In this document: positions 8,050 through 15,482 of the stretch, one piece after another
Position numbering within the stretch: the first letter of the stretch is position 1
How the letters are laid out: each line of letters opens with the position of its first letter
Assembly (NCBI RefSeq): GCF_013044505.1
Contig: NZ_JABERD010000053.1
Location: forward strand, 1-53,399
DNA: 53,399 nucleotides
Direction of reading: 5' to 3'
Origin: Streptomyces sp. S3(2020)
GTDB taxonomy: Bacteria; Actinomycetota; Actinomycetes; Streptomycetales; Streptomycetaceae
Notes under the pieces: generated by a model
What the model was told of the DNA's origin: nothing
Seen by the model: only the letters and a program-made list of their open reading frames with translations
The model's database searches: none
Program-made: the position numbers and the translations under genes

Positions 8050-8409
8050 ATGCTTGATGCCCTGACGCTTGTGATCGGCGTCGCCGCGCTGTTGCTCGCC
8101 GCGTGGTGCGGCTGGGCGGCCTACCGTGATGAGCCGACGAAGGACTGGCACTTCATCGGGATGGGTGTGGTGTCGCTGCTGGTGCTGGTGCAGCTGGTGG
8201 TCGGCATCGTGCAGCTGGCGCGGGGCGAGAAGCCGGAGCAGGGGACGACGATCTTCGTGGCGTATCTGCTGGGCGCGTTCGCCTGTGTCCCGGCCGCGGG
8301 GCTCATGTCGCTGTCGGAGCGGTCGAAGTGGGGCTCGGTGACGGCTGCCGCAGGCGCGGTGGTGCTGGCCGTTCTCGAGGTGCGGCTCTATGACATCTGG
8401 GGAGGCTGA
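8050..8409 (+). CDS. small four-helix membrane protein
   Basis: This 119-residue protein has about four hydrophobic segments (residues roughly 3-22, 35-57, 68-90 and 96-114) separated by short charged loops such as RDEPTKDW and RGEKPEQG. No catalytic motif is visible and I do not recognise the family. The next ORF, also a small membrane protein, begins immediately after its stop codon, so the two are probably co-transcribed and may be partners. Confidence 0.7.
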   Translation: MLDALTLVIGVAALLLAAWCGWAAYRDEPTKDWHFIGMGVVSLLVLVQLVVGIVQLARGEKPEQGTTIFVAYLLGAFACVPAAGLMSLSERSKWGSVTAAAGAVVLAVLEVRLYDIWGG

Positions 8410-8410
8410 G

Positions 8411-8827
8411 GTGACCGTGACGGAGGGCGAGTCGGCGAAGAACCGATTGGTCAGCGGTCCTGGCACGCTGCTGGTGTGGCTGTACGGCGTGATGGTGGTC
8501 GGCGCGGTGTCGCGCTCGATCTACCAGATCGCGACCGAGTTCGACCGGGCGCCGCTGGCCTACTCCCTGTCCGCCGTCGCGGGTCTGGTGTACGGCTTCA
8601 TCACCTACACGCTGGTGCGCGGCGGGGAGACCGCCCGCAAGGCGGCGCTGGTGTGCTGCGCCGCCGAGCTGGTGGGTGTGCTGACGGTGGGCACCTGGAC
8701 CCTGCTGGACCCGTCGGCGTTCCCCGACGCGACCGTCTGGTCCGACTACGGCATGGGGTACGTCTTCATCCCCGTACTGCTGCCGCTGTCGGCCATCTAC
8801 TGGCTCCGTAAGGCGCGGACCGTCTGA
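8411..8827 (+). CDS. small membrane protein
   Basis: From the GTG at 8411 (ribosome site GGAGG at 8401-8405) the protein has 138 residues. An ATG at 8390 that overlaps the previous gene is the alternative start. It has four hydrophobic segments, including LLVWLYGVMVVGAV, YSLSAVAGLVYGFITYTLV, ALVCCAAELVGVLTVGTW and YVFIPVLLPLSAIYWL. The topology resembles small integral-membrane proteins that are common in Streptomyces. No function can be assigned. It forms a two-gene unit with the preceding membrane protein and ends 7 bp from the convergent acetyltransferase gene. Confidence 0.72.
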   Translation: MTVTEGESAKNRLVSGPGTLLVWLYGVMVVGAVSRSIYQIATEFDRAPLAYSLSAVAGLVYGFITYTLVRGGETARKAALVCCAAELVGVLTVGTWTLLDPSAFPDATVWSDYGMGYVFIPVLLPLSAIYWLRKARTV

Positions 8828-8834
8828 GAGGCCC

Positions 8835-9332
8835 TCAGGCCGTCGCCGCGTAGGTGTCGGCCGGCTTCTCCAGGACGATCATCGGCACTCCGTCCGCGCC
8901 CTTGGACGTGCCGACCGCCTCGTAGCCCACCTTGCGGTAGAGGCGGAGGTTGCCCTCGCTGCGGTGGCCCGTGAAGAGGCGGAACCTGGTGGCGCCGCGC
9001 TCCTCGGCCAGAGCCGATTCGGCCGCGCGCAGCAGCCGTGCGCCGATGCCGTGGCCCTGGAGGCGCGGGTGGACGCAGAGCTTGCCGATGGCGGCCGAGC
9101 CGTCCTCGGTGATGCGGCCGCGTACCGAGCCGACCACCTCCTCGCCGAGCCGGGCCACGAAGACGCAGTCCGCGGCGACCTCCTCACGGACCGAGTCCAG
9201 GGTCTGGACGAGCGGATCGATGCGGTAGTTGCCGTACAACGCCGCCTCGCTCTGGAAGCACAGGTACTGAAGCCTGAAGATCTGCTCCGCGTCCTGCTCG
9301 GTCGCCACCGAGATGGTCACGCTCATGCCCAT
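8835..9332 (-). CDS. GNAT family N-acetyltransferase
   Basis: The protein has 165 residues from the ATG at 9332, 9 bases after a GGAGG site. A second ATG lies 6 bp further in. The acetyl-CoA binding signature is LCVHPRLQGHGIGARLLR, with the Q/R-x-x-G-x-G pattern intact. It is followed by FTGHRSEGNLRLYRKVGY, the usual C-terminal GNAT segment in which a Tyr often acts as general acid. The acceptor is unknown. It lies 46 bp downstream of the sigma-factor gene on the same strand, so it could be part of the same transcript. Confidence 0.85.
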   Translation of the reverse strand: MGMSVTISVATEQDAEQIFRLQYLCFQSEAALYGNYRIDPLVQTLDSVREEVAADCVFVARLGEEVVGSVRGRITEDGSAAIGKLCVHPRLQGHGIGARLLRAAESALAEERGATRFRLFTGHRSEGNLRLYRKVGYEAVGTSKGADGVPMIVLEKPADTYAATA

Positions 9333-9378
9333 GTGCGCACGCCTCCCGCTCACCTGATCGCCATTTCGTCCCTCACTC

Positions 9379-9885
9379 CTATCCCCGCACTCCGCGGGCC
9401 GCAACCTCCGGTGTGAGCAATCGGCGAAGACAACCCAGGCATCTGGAACGTTCCGGACCGAGACTGCCCTGTGAGATACCCAACTCCCCCGCGATTTCCC
9501 GATAGGTGAGGTCCATCGGGGAGAGCAGCGCCTCCATCAGACTCGGGCAGCGGCCCGGCAAACGGCGTACGGCATCACGCAGCGCCCGGCCGCGGGCCGC
9601 CGTGAGGGCGAGGTGTTCGGGAGTGCGGTCCGCGTCGTCCACGGGCTCAGCCTCGTACGGTCGTTCGAGCCTGGTCGTACGACGGGTGCGGCGGGACTCC
9701 GAGCGGACCGCTCTGCGCAGCCAGCCCTGCGGGTCGGTCGGCGGGCCGTCGCTGTCGAGGCGTTCCAGGAGGCGGAGCCAGACCGCCTGTTCCAGGTCGC
9801 CCGGTTCCGTACCGGTGGCATGTGCCTCGGCGGAGGCCTCGGCGGTGAGCAGGGGGCGCAGGGTGGTCACGAGCTCGTGCGTCAT
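9379..9885 (-). CDS. ECF-like RNA polymerase sigma factor
   Basis: The protein has 168 residues. Residues about 25-70 resemble sigma region 2 (DLEQAVWLRLLERL, PQGWLRRAVRSESRRTRR), which binds the -10 element. Residues about 125-160 form region 4 with the helix-turn-helix LTYREIAGELGISQGSLGP, which reads the -35 element. The linker is short, as in ECF (group 4) factors. No anti-sigma gene is adjacent; the nearest co-directional neighbour is an acetyltransferase. The family directs RNA polymerase to a small regulon. The trigger cannot be inferred. A strong hairpin upstream (9900-9931) separates it from the GDPD gene. Confidence 0.8.
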   Translation of the reverse strand: MTHELVTTLRPLLTAEASAEAHATGTEPGDLEQAVWLRLLERLDSDGPPTDPQGWLRRAVRSESRRTRRTTRLERPYEAEPVDDADRTPEHLALTAARGRALRDAVRRLPGRCPSLMEALLSPMDLTYREIAGELGISQGSLGPERSRCLGCLRRLLTPEVAARGVRG

Positions 9886-9899
9886 ATGCCTGACGACGC

Positions 9900-9931
9900 G
9901 GCCGCCCGGGCGGCGGGTTGCCCGGGCGGCC
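9900..9931 (-). terminator. terminator of the glycerophosphodiesterase gene
   Basis: A perfect 12-bp G+C stem (9900-9911 with 9920-9931, 8-base loop) lies 28 bp past the stop of the GDPD gene and just upstream of the sigma-factor start at 9885. Confidence 0.7.
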
Positions 9932-9959
9932 GGTTGTCACCCCAACCGGGGGCGCGCGC

Positions 9960-11123
9960 TCAGCCGTTGACGAAATCCTGGCGGGCCAGCAGGCCGGTGT
10001 CCGGGTTGTCGGTGAAGACACCGTCGATGCCCGTGGCGAAGTACGTCCGGTAGACGCCGAAGACATCGCCGTACGCGTCGGCGTCGGTGCCCTTGCGGAA
10101 GCTGGTCGGCAGGAACGGGTTCTCGTTGCGCATGGTGTACGGGTGCAGGATCAGGCCCGCCTTGTGCGCGTCCGCGACGAGGGTGGTCGGCGTGGTGAGG
10201 TTGCCGTTCGCGTCCTTCGGGATCACCAGGTCGAGGGTCGGGCCGATGCCCTGGGCGTAACCGGCGATCTCCTTGAGGCCCTTGGGCGTGATCAGGTCGG
10301 CGACCGTGCGCGGGTCACCCGTCTCGACGAAGTCCCAGGGGCGGCTGGTCGCGGCGGAGAGCAGCACGACCAGCGGGTTGCCGACCAGCCTGTTCAGGCG
10401 CTGGATGCTGGTCGGCTCGAAGGACTGGAGGATGACCGGCGCGTTCTTGCCGTCCTTGCCGTACTTGCGCAGCAGCTTCGCGACCCGCTCCTCCAGGCCC
10501 AGGCCCAGCTTGCGGAAGTACGTGGGGTGCTTGGTCTCGGGGTAGATCCAGACCTGCCTGCCCCGCTTGCGGGTCTGCTCGTCCTGCCACTTCAGGACCT
10601 CTTCGAAGGTGGGGATCTCCCAGCGGCCGTTGTAGAGCGTGTTGTGCGGACGGTTGGCCGGGATGCGCTCGATCGCGCGCAGGGTCTTCAGCTCGGCGAG
10701 CGTGAAGTCCTCGGTGAACCAGCCGGTGACGGAGACGCCGTCGAGGAGCTTGGTGATCTTGCGGTCGGCGAACTCCTTGTGGTCCGCGACGTCCGTCGTG
10801 CCGCCGATCTCCGGCTCGTGACGGCAGACGATGTGACCGTCCTTGGTGGGCACCAGGTCGCCGGCCTCCACGACATGGGCGCCCAGGTCGAGGGCGAGCT
10901 GGTACGAGCCGAGCGTGTGCTCCGGCCGGTAGCCGCTGGCGCCCCGGTGACCGATGATCGTCGGCACGGGCAGGCTCCTCACTTCTCCACCGTGCCCGGC
11001 CTCACCGGCTCTCGCGGTACCCGGCAGTCCGAGGACCGCTCCGCCCGCGCCGAGCACCGCGGCGCCCAGAAGTGCCCGCCGTCCGGTCCCGCCCGTCTGC
11101 TCGTCCGAGTTCTGCGTTCCCAT
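9960..11123 (-). CDS. glpQ: secreted glycerophosphodiester phosphodiesterase (GDPD)
   Basis: From the ATG at 11123 (GGGAGG ribosome site) the protein has 387 residues. Residues 1-42 look like a Tat signal (TGRRALLGAAVLGAGGAVLG ending in ARA), so it should be exported folded. The GDPD domain follows: IIGHRGASGYRPEHTLGSY contains the first catalytic His, VEAGDLVPTKDGHIVCRHE the metal ligands and second His, and the C-terminal GVFTDNPD is the family end motif. It hydrolyses glycerophosphodiesters from phospholipid breakdown to glycerol-3-phosphate and an alcohol, usually needing Ca2+. The metal motif reads E-A-G-D, one residue longer than the common E-x-D spacing. Confidence 0.9.
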   Translation of the reverse strand: MGTQNSDEQTGGTGRRALLGAAVLGAGGAVLGLPGTARAGEAGHGGEVRSLPVPTIIGHRGASGYRPEHTLGSYQLALDLGAHVVEAGDLVPTKDGHIVCRHEPEIGGTTDVADHKEFADRKITKLLDGVSVTGWFTEDFTLAELKTLRAIERIPANRPHNTLYNGRWEIPTFEEVLKWQDEQTRKRGRQVWIYPETKHPTYFRKLGLGLEERVAKLLRKYGKDGKNAPVILQSFEPTSIQRLNRLVGNPLVVLLSAATSRPWDFVETGDPRTVADLITPKGLKEIAGYAQGIGPTLDLVIPKDANGNLTTPTTLVADAHKAGLILHPYTMRNENPFLPTSFRKGTDADAYGDVFGVYRTYFATGIDGVFTDNPDTGLLARQDFVNG

Positions 11124-11269
11124 GAGGGCCCTCCCTGCGTCGGCTCTTCGGTGCGGGCCGATCGTAGGTGCGTGTACATGACGGACGGGAGACCTCCGGC
11201 GGAACACGCGGGTGATGGCGGATGTCGCACCGAGGATTTGAGTTGACGACTCATCAGAGGGGGTACGCG

Positions 11270-11329
11270 ATGTCCGTCACATCATGGCCAACGGGTTACG
11301 GGCGGTACACCGTGCGCCACCGCAGGTAA
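11270..11329 (+). CDS. possible 19-residue peptide with strong ribosome site
   Basis: An ATG at 11270 follows a very strong GAGGGGG site by 6 bases and opens a 19-codon frame, MSVTSWPTGYGRYTVRHRR, then TAA. It lies in the 332-bp space between the divergent GDPD and PlsC genes, about 125 bp upstream of plsC. It is basic, and rich in Arg and Tyr. It could be a leader peptide for plsC or chance. A TTGACG hexamer at 11243-11248 lies just upstream, but I see no matching -10 box. Apart from this ORF I see nothing clear in 11124-11455. Confidence 0.3.
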   Translation: MSVTSWPTGYGRYTVRHRR

Positions 11330-11455
11330 ACCAGCGTCAACAGTGCGTAAGACCTCGGTGAACCCCGTGAACCCGATGTGCACGAGCACGGTGAGCGCGA
11401 GTATCGTCCTCACCTGCACAGACATATACCGATTCACTTGACACCGGAGGGTCCG

Positions 11456-12130
11456 TTGTCCCGCTTCGCGCTCATCAAGGCAGTGCTCGGACCGATCATG
11501 CGCCTGATGTTCCGCCCACGGGTGGAGGGTGCGGAGCACATCCCGGGGGACGGTCCGGTGATCCTCGCCGGCAACCACCTCACGTTCATCGACTCGATGA
11601 TCATGCCGCTGTTCTGCGACCGCCAGGTCTTCTTCATCGGCAAGGACGAGTACGTCACCGGCAAGGGCCTCAAGGGGCGGCTGATGGCCTGGTTCTTCAC
11701 GGGCTGCGGCATGATCCCGGTCGACCGGGACGGCGGGCGCGGTGGTGTCGCGGCGCTGATGACGGGGCGCCGGGTGCTGGAGGAGGGCAAGGTCTTCAGC
11801 ATCTACCCGGAGGGCACGCGCTCTCCCGACGGGCGGCTGTACCGGGGGCGCACCGGGATCGCGCGGCTGGCCATGATGACGGGGGCGCCTGTCGTGCCGT
11901 TCGCCATCATCGGTACGGACAAGGTGCAGCCGGGGGGCGCCGGCATTCCGCGGCCCGGCCGGGTCACCGTGCGGTTCGGCGAGGCGATGGAGTTCTCCCG
12001 GTACGAGGGGATGGACCGGGACCGGTATGTGCTGCGGGCGGTGACGGACTCCGTGATGACCGAGGTCATGCAGCTGTCCGGTCAGGAGTACGTGGACATG
12101 TACGCGACCAAGGCCAAAGAGGCCGCGTAG
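11456..12130 (+). CDS. 1-acyl-sn-glycerol-3-phosphate acyltransferase (PlsC family)
   Basis: I place the start at TTG 11456, 7 bases after CCGGAGGG, giving 224 residues (MSRFALIKAVLGPIMRLMF). The ATG at 11378 in the same frame has no site and adds a His-rich tail. The acyltransferase H-x4-D motif is NHLTFIDS, the glycerol-phosphate pocket is FIGKDEYVTGKGLKG, motif III is IYPEGTRSPDG and motif IV is GAPVVPFAIIGTD. The enzyme transfers an acyl chain to lysophosphatidic acid at the inner membrane face to make phosphatidic acid. Some Streptomyces paralogues use other acceptors. It converges on the MFS gene. Confidence 0.88.
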   Translation: MSRFALIKAVLGPIMRLMFRPRVEGAEHIPGDGPVILAGNHLTFIDSMIMPLFCDRQVFFIGKDEYVTGKGLKGRLMAWFFTGCGMIPVDRDGGRGGVAALMTGRRVLEEGKVFSIYPEGTRSPDGRLYRGRTGIARLAMMTGAPVVPFAIIGTDKVQPGGAGIPRPGRVTVRFGEAMEFSRYEGMDRDRYVLRAVTDSVMTEVMQLSGQEYVDMYATKAKEAA

Positions 12131-12193
12131 CGTCTCGGCCGCAGGGCGGCGGGGGCCGGTCGCGCCGTTCTCCGCGCCCTTGAGGTGCGTCCC

Positions 12194-13720
12194 CTAACGG
12201 GCGTTTTCCAGGCGCTGTTCCTTCAGCAGGAACCATGCCGCCACCGCCGTTGCCAGCAGGACCACCGCGCCCAGGCCCGCCGCCAGCGACAGGCCGTCCA
12301 CGAACGCCTGCCTCGCCGCGTCCAGGAGTGCTGCCGACTGCTGCGCCGGCATCCCCGCCGCCGCCTCCACCGCGCCGCCGAGCGACTCGTGCGCCCCTTG
12401 CGGTGTGCCCGCCGGGCCCGTGAAGTCGCGGTACACGCCCGTCACGATGGAGCCCAGTACGGCGATACCCAACGCCGCGCCCAGCTCGTAGGCCGTCTCC
12501 GAGACCGCCGACGCCGAGCCCGCCTGTTCCTTCGGCACGCTCGACAGGATCACGTCGGCCGTCACCGTGAACGAGAAGCCGGCGCCGACACCGACGACCA
12601 GCAGGGCCGCTCCCAGCAGCGGGTAGCCCGTCGTCCGGTCGATCACCGTCAGGGACGCCAGCGCGAGGCCGACCGCAGCGAGGCCGCCCGCGACCACCGA
12701 GCGGACCGAGAAACGGCGGGCCGCCCGGCCCGCGATCAGGCCGGCCGCCACCGCGCCGACCGCGGCGGGGAGTTCGGCCAGGCCCGCCTCCAACGGGCGC
12801 CTGCCCTGGACGAGTTGCAGGTACTGCGAGAGGAAGAACACCAGACCCGACAGGCCGAGGATGGTCAGCAGGTCGGCCAGGACCGCCGCGCTGAAGCCCC
12901 GGTTGCGGAACAGCCGCATGTCCAGCAGCGGGGTCGGCAGGGTGAGCTGGCGACGGACGAACCAGATCAGCGCACCCGCGCCCAGCAGGGCGACACCGGC
13001 GGCCTCGCCGCTCAGGCCGTGGCTGGCGGCCTCCTTGACGGCGTAGACCAGGGCGATCATGCCGACCAGGGACAGGGCCACGCTGAGCATGTCCCACGGG
13101 CCCGGGTTCGGGTTCTTCGACTCCGGCAGCAGCTTGATGCCGACGACGACCAGGACGGCCATCACGGGCAGGTTGATCAGGAAGACCGAGCCCCACCAGA
13201 AGTGTTCGAGCAGGAAGCCGCCCGCGATCGGGCCGATCGCCGTACCGGCCGAGGCGGTCGCGCCCCAGATGCCCACGGCGAGGCTGCGTTCGCGCGGGTC
13301 GTGGAAGAGGTTGCGGATCAGGGCGAGGGTCGCCGGCATCAGGGTCGCGCCCGCCACGCCCAGCAGGGCACGGGCGAAGATCATCAACTCCGGTGTCGTG
13401 GCATAGGCGTTGAGGACCGATATCGCGCCGAACGCCGTGGCGCCGACGAGGAGGATCTTCTTGCGGCCTATGCGGTCGCCGAGGCTGCCCATCGAGACGA
13501 GCAGACCGGCGATGACGAAGGAGTAGACGTCGCCGATCCAGAGGAGCTGGGTGCCGGAGGGCTTCAGGTCCTCGCTGATGTAGGGGGTCGCGAGACCGAG
13601 GACGGTCGCGTCGACGGCCACCAGCAGCACGGCGAGCACGAGGACGGACAGCGCGAGCCAACGTCCCGGGCGCTTGGTCACCGCCTCGGTCGTCGACGCC
13701 GGCTGCAGGGTGCTGGTCAT
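12194..13720 (-). CDS. DHA2-type MFS drug/proton antiporter
   Basis: The 508-residue protein has about 14 membrane segments, as in the QacA/SmvA/EmrB branch. Family motifs are visible: VAVDATVLGLATPYISEDL in helix 1 (motif D1), GSLGDRIGRKKILLVGA (motif A, between helices 2 and 3), ARALLGVAGATLMPATLALI and GATASAGTAIGPIAGGFLLE (motif C, antiporter signature). The C-terminal half contains SETAYELGAALGIAVLGSIV. It should export cationic drugs or dyes using proton-motive force. Its ATG overlaps the stop of the TetR gene by 4 bp (ATGA), so pump and repressor are co-transcribed and coupled. Confidence 0.92.
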   Translation of the reverse strand: MTSTLQPASTTEAVTKRPGRWLALSVLVLAVLLVAVDATVLGLATPYISEDLKPSGTQLLWIGDVYSFVIAGLLVSMGSLGDRIGRKKILLVGATAFGAISVLNAYATTPELMIFARALLGVAGATLMPATLALIRNLFHDPRERSLAVGIWGATASAGTAIGPIAGGFLLEHFWWGSVFLINLPVMAVLVVVGIKLLPESKNPNPGPWDMLSVALSLVGMIALVYAVKEAASHGLSGEAAGVALLGAGALIWFVRRQLTLPTPLLDMRLFRNRGFSAAVLADLLTILGLSGLVFFLSQYLQLVQGRRPLEAGLAELPAAVGAVAAGLIAGRAARRFSVRSVVAGGLAAVGLALASLTVIDRTTGYPLLGAALLVVGVGAGFSFTVTADVILSSVPKEQAGSASAVSETAYELGAALGIAVLGSIVTGVYRDFTGPAGTPQGAHESLGGAVEAAAGMPAQQSAALLDAARQAFVDGLSLAAGLGAVVLLATAVAAWFLLKEQRLENAR

Positions 13721-14268
13721 GATTCCTCTCTCCGTACTGCGCCGCCGAGCAACAGCTCGACGATCATGTGGTGGAAGTCGTTGCGGGCCGCGCGGCCCTC
13801 CGACACCGCCCAGGCGCCGGAGGCCAGCAGGCCGTACAGCGCCTCGGTGAGCCAGGTCGGCGTGAGGTCGATACGGAACTCGCCCGCCGTCTGGCCGCGC
13901 TTGAACAGGGCCGCGATGCGCTCGTCGATGCGGGCCCAGCCCGCGTTCTGCTCCTCACCCTCGAACAGCTGGTTCTCGGTGTAGAGGAAGGCGAGCAGGG
14001 CGGCGGCCGGTTCGATCTCGCGTACCAGCCGGCTCACGGCGTCGCTCGCGGGGCCCTCGTCGGGGCGGGCCGCGTCCAGGGCGGCCTCGCACTCGGCGAT
14101 GCTGAGCGCCTCCAGGGCGCGCACGAGCGCGTCACGCCCGGCGACGTGCCGGTGCAGGGTGGCGCGGCTGATCCCGGCGGCCTTGGCGACCTCGTCCATG
14201 GTCGCGGTGGATTTGCGGGTCAGCAGGGCAGCGGCGCTGCGCAGCACGTGGTCACGATCGACAGCCAT
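13717..14268 (-). CDS. TetR-family repressor of the adjacent efflux pump
   Basis: The protein has 183 residues from the ATG at 14268 (MAVDRDHVLRSAAALL). An in-frame ATG at 14295 would lie inside the operator. The N-terminal helix-turn-helix is TMDEVAKAAGISRATLHRHV (about residues 22-42), and the remainder is a helical ligand-binding domain with a TetR_C-like end (GLLASGAWAVSEGRAARNDF). It forms an operon with the MFS exporter. The start codon lies 6 bases after a TATGGT -10 box, so the mRNA may be leaderless. A large symmetric set of TGAGACAT half-sites overlaps this promoter, which strongly suggests autorepression relieved by a pump substrate. Confidence 0.92.
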   Translation of the reverse strand: MAVDRDHVLRSAAALLTRKSTATMDEVAKAAGISRATLHRHVAGRDALVRALEALSIAECEAALDAARPDEGPASDAVSRLVREIEPAAALLAFLYTENQLFEGEEQNAGWARIDERIAALFKRGQTAGEFRIDLTPTWLTEALYGLLASGAWAVSEGRAARNDFHHMIVELLLGGAVRREES

Positions 14269-14325
14269 GAGACAACCATAGCCCATGTGAGACATTGATG
14301 TCTCATCACGGGCATGGATGTCTCA
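14268..14325. promoter_or_regulatory. compound TetR operator with four half-sites
   Basis: A perfect palindrome TGAGACATTGATGTCTCA occupies 14288-14305. A further half-site of the same sequence lies exactly 20 bp outside on each side: TGAGACAA at 14268-14275, overlapping the tetR start codon, and ATGTCTCA at 14318-14325. The whole 58-bp arrangement is symmetric about 14296/14297. The outer arms match over 11 of 12 bases (TGAGACAACCAT against TGAGACATCCAT). The -10 box TATGGT (14280-14275) lies inside it. Confidence 0.75.
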
Positions 14326-14351
14326 TGGGCACGTGTCGAATCGTGTTCCTG

Positions 14352-15323
14352 TCAGTGCCAGGGCAGCTGCCCGCGCCGCGCCCAGTACGCCTGCGGCTCC
14401 TCCGCGAGTTCGGCGAGGCGGGCCAGCTGCTCCTCGTCGAGGTCGACGACCGCGGCGTGCAGATTGGAGGCGAGCTGGTTGGCGGTCGCGGCACCGGAGA
14501 GGACGACACCGGCCCAGGGCCGGCACAGGACCAGGGCGAGGGCGACCGCGTCACAGCCCAGGCCGGTCTGTGCGGCCACCGCCTTCAGGGCGTCCGGCGC
14601 GTGCGGGTCCGCGAGCCTGCCGTTGGCCATGCCCTCCTTGACGATCACCGTCAGTCCGGCGTCGTGGGCCTCGGCGAGGGCGGGGGCGGCCGAGGTCTCC
14701 AGGACGTTGTAGGTGGACTGGACGGTACGGAAGAGGGGTTCGCCGTCGACCGTCACGGCGAGGGCGGCGCGGATGGCGTCGGCCTGGGCGGGTCCGCTGG
14801 TGGAGAAGCCGATGCTCACGCCCGCGGCGGCCGCCTCCGCCAGTTCGACGTGGAGGTCCTTGTCGGTGAGGGCCGGGCTGTCGGGGGTGACCGAGTGGAT
14901 CTGGTAGAGGTCCAGGCGGTCGCCGAGGAGTTCGGCGGTTTCGGCGCGCTGACGGACGTAGGTCTGGACACTGTGGTCCTTGACCTCGTGCTTCTCGGCG
15001 TCGGTGGTCCAGCCCGCCGTGTAGGTGTAGCCCCACTTGCTGCCCACGACGATGTCGTCGATGTCGGGGCGGGCGTTCAGCCAGTCGGCGAGGAACTCCT
15101 CGGAGCGGCCGTAGGAGCGGGCGGCGTCGAAGTAGCGGACGCCTTGGAAGTAGGCGGCGTCGAGGAGTTCGTGGGTGCGGGTGCGGAGGGCTTCGACGCT
15201 GCGGTTCTCTCCGAGGTCGTTGTCGCGGCCGAGGTTGATGTAGCCGGGGCGGCCGACCGCTGCGAGGCCGAGTCCGATGTGGCAGGTGGGGGTTGTCGCG
15301 GTTGCCAGGCGGGCGAAGGGCAT
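14352..15323 (-). CDS. aldo/keto reductase family protein
   Basis: This 323-residue protein has a TIM-barrel AKR sequence. The catalytic tetrad is recognisable: Asp and Tyr in RYFDAARSYGRSEEFL, Lys in IVVGSKWGYTY and His in DLYQIHSVTPD. The NADPH-binding end is VVLSGAATANQLASNLHA. Such enzymes reduce aldehydes or ketones, or run in reverse, with NADPH in the cytosol. The substrate is unknown. Some relatives are sugar dehydrogenases (L-fucose or D-arabinose type). It stands alone between the TetR operator and argH. Its stop is only 26 bp from the operator, so transcription may run into the tetR promoter region. Confidence 0.88.
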   Translation of the reverse strand: MPFARLATATTPTCHIGLGLAAVGRPGYINLGRDNDLGENRSVEALRTRTHELLDAAYFQGVRYFDAARSYGRSEEFLADWLNARPDIDDIVVGSKWGYTYTAGWTTDAEKHEVKDHSVQTYVRQRAETAELLGDRLDLYQIHSVTPDSPALTDKDLHVELAEAAAAGVSIGFSTSGPAQADAIRAALAVTVDGEPLFRTVQSTYNVLETSAAPALAEAHDAGLTVIVKEGMANGRLADPHAPDALKAVAAQTGLGCDAVALALVLCRPWAGVVLSGAATANQLASNLHAAVVDLDEEQLARLAELAEEPQAYWARRGQLPWH

Positions 15324-15429
15324 CGCGGGCTCCGTTCGGTCGGGTCCGGTGACGGTCTCCGATTAACGTAACCCGCGATGACCTTTGGGTTCGCCCAAGA
15401 GCCTGGTCGGTGCGGTGCTTTGGCGAGTG

Positions 15430-15472
15430 CGGGCTCGTCGTGGCTTGTCGCGCAGTTCCCCGCGCCCCTGAG
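15430..15472. repeat. dispersed Streptomyces-type repeat, copy A
   Basis: The segment containing GGCTTGTCGCGCAGTTCCCC followed by GCGCCCCTGAG matches copies B (39773-39847) and C (40957-41001) in this window, in the orientation opposite to copy C. It sits between argH and the aldo/keto reductase gene. From memory this sequence is widespread between genes in Streptomyces. Confidence 0.6.
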
Positions 15473-15482
15473 TGGGCTGCTC

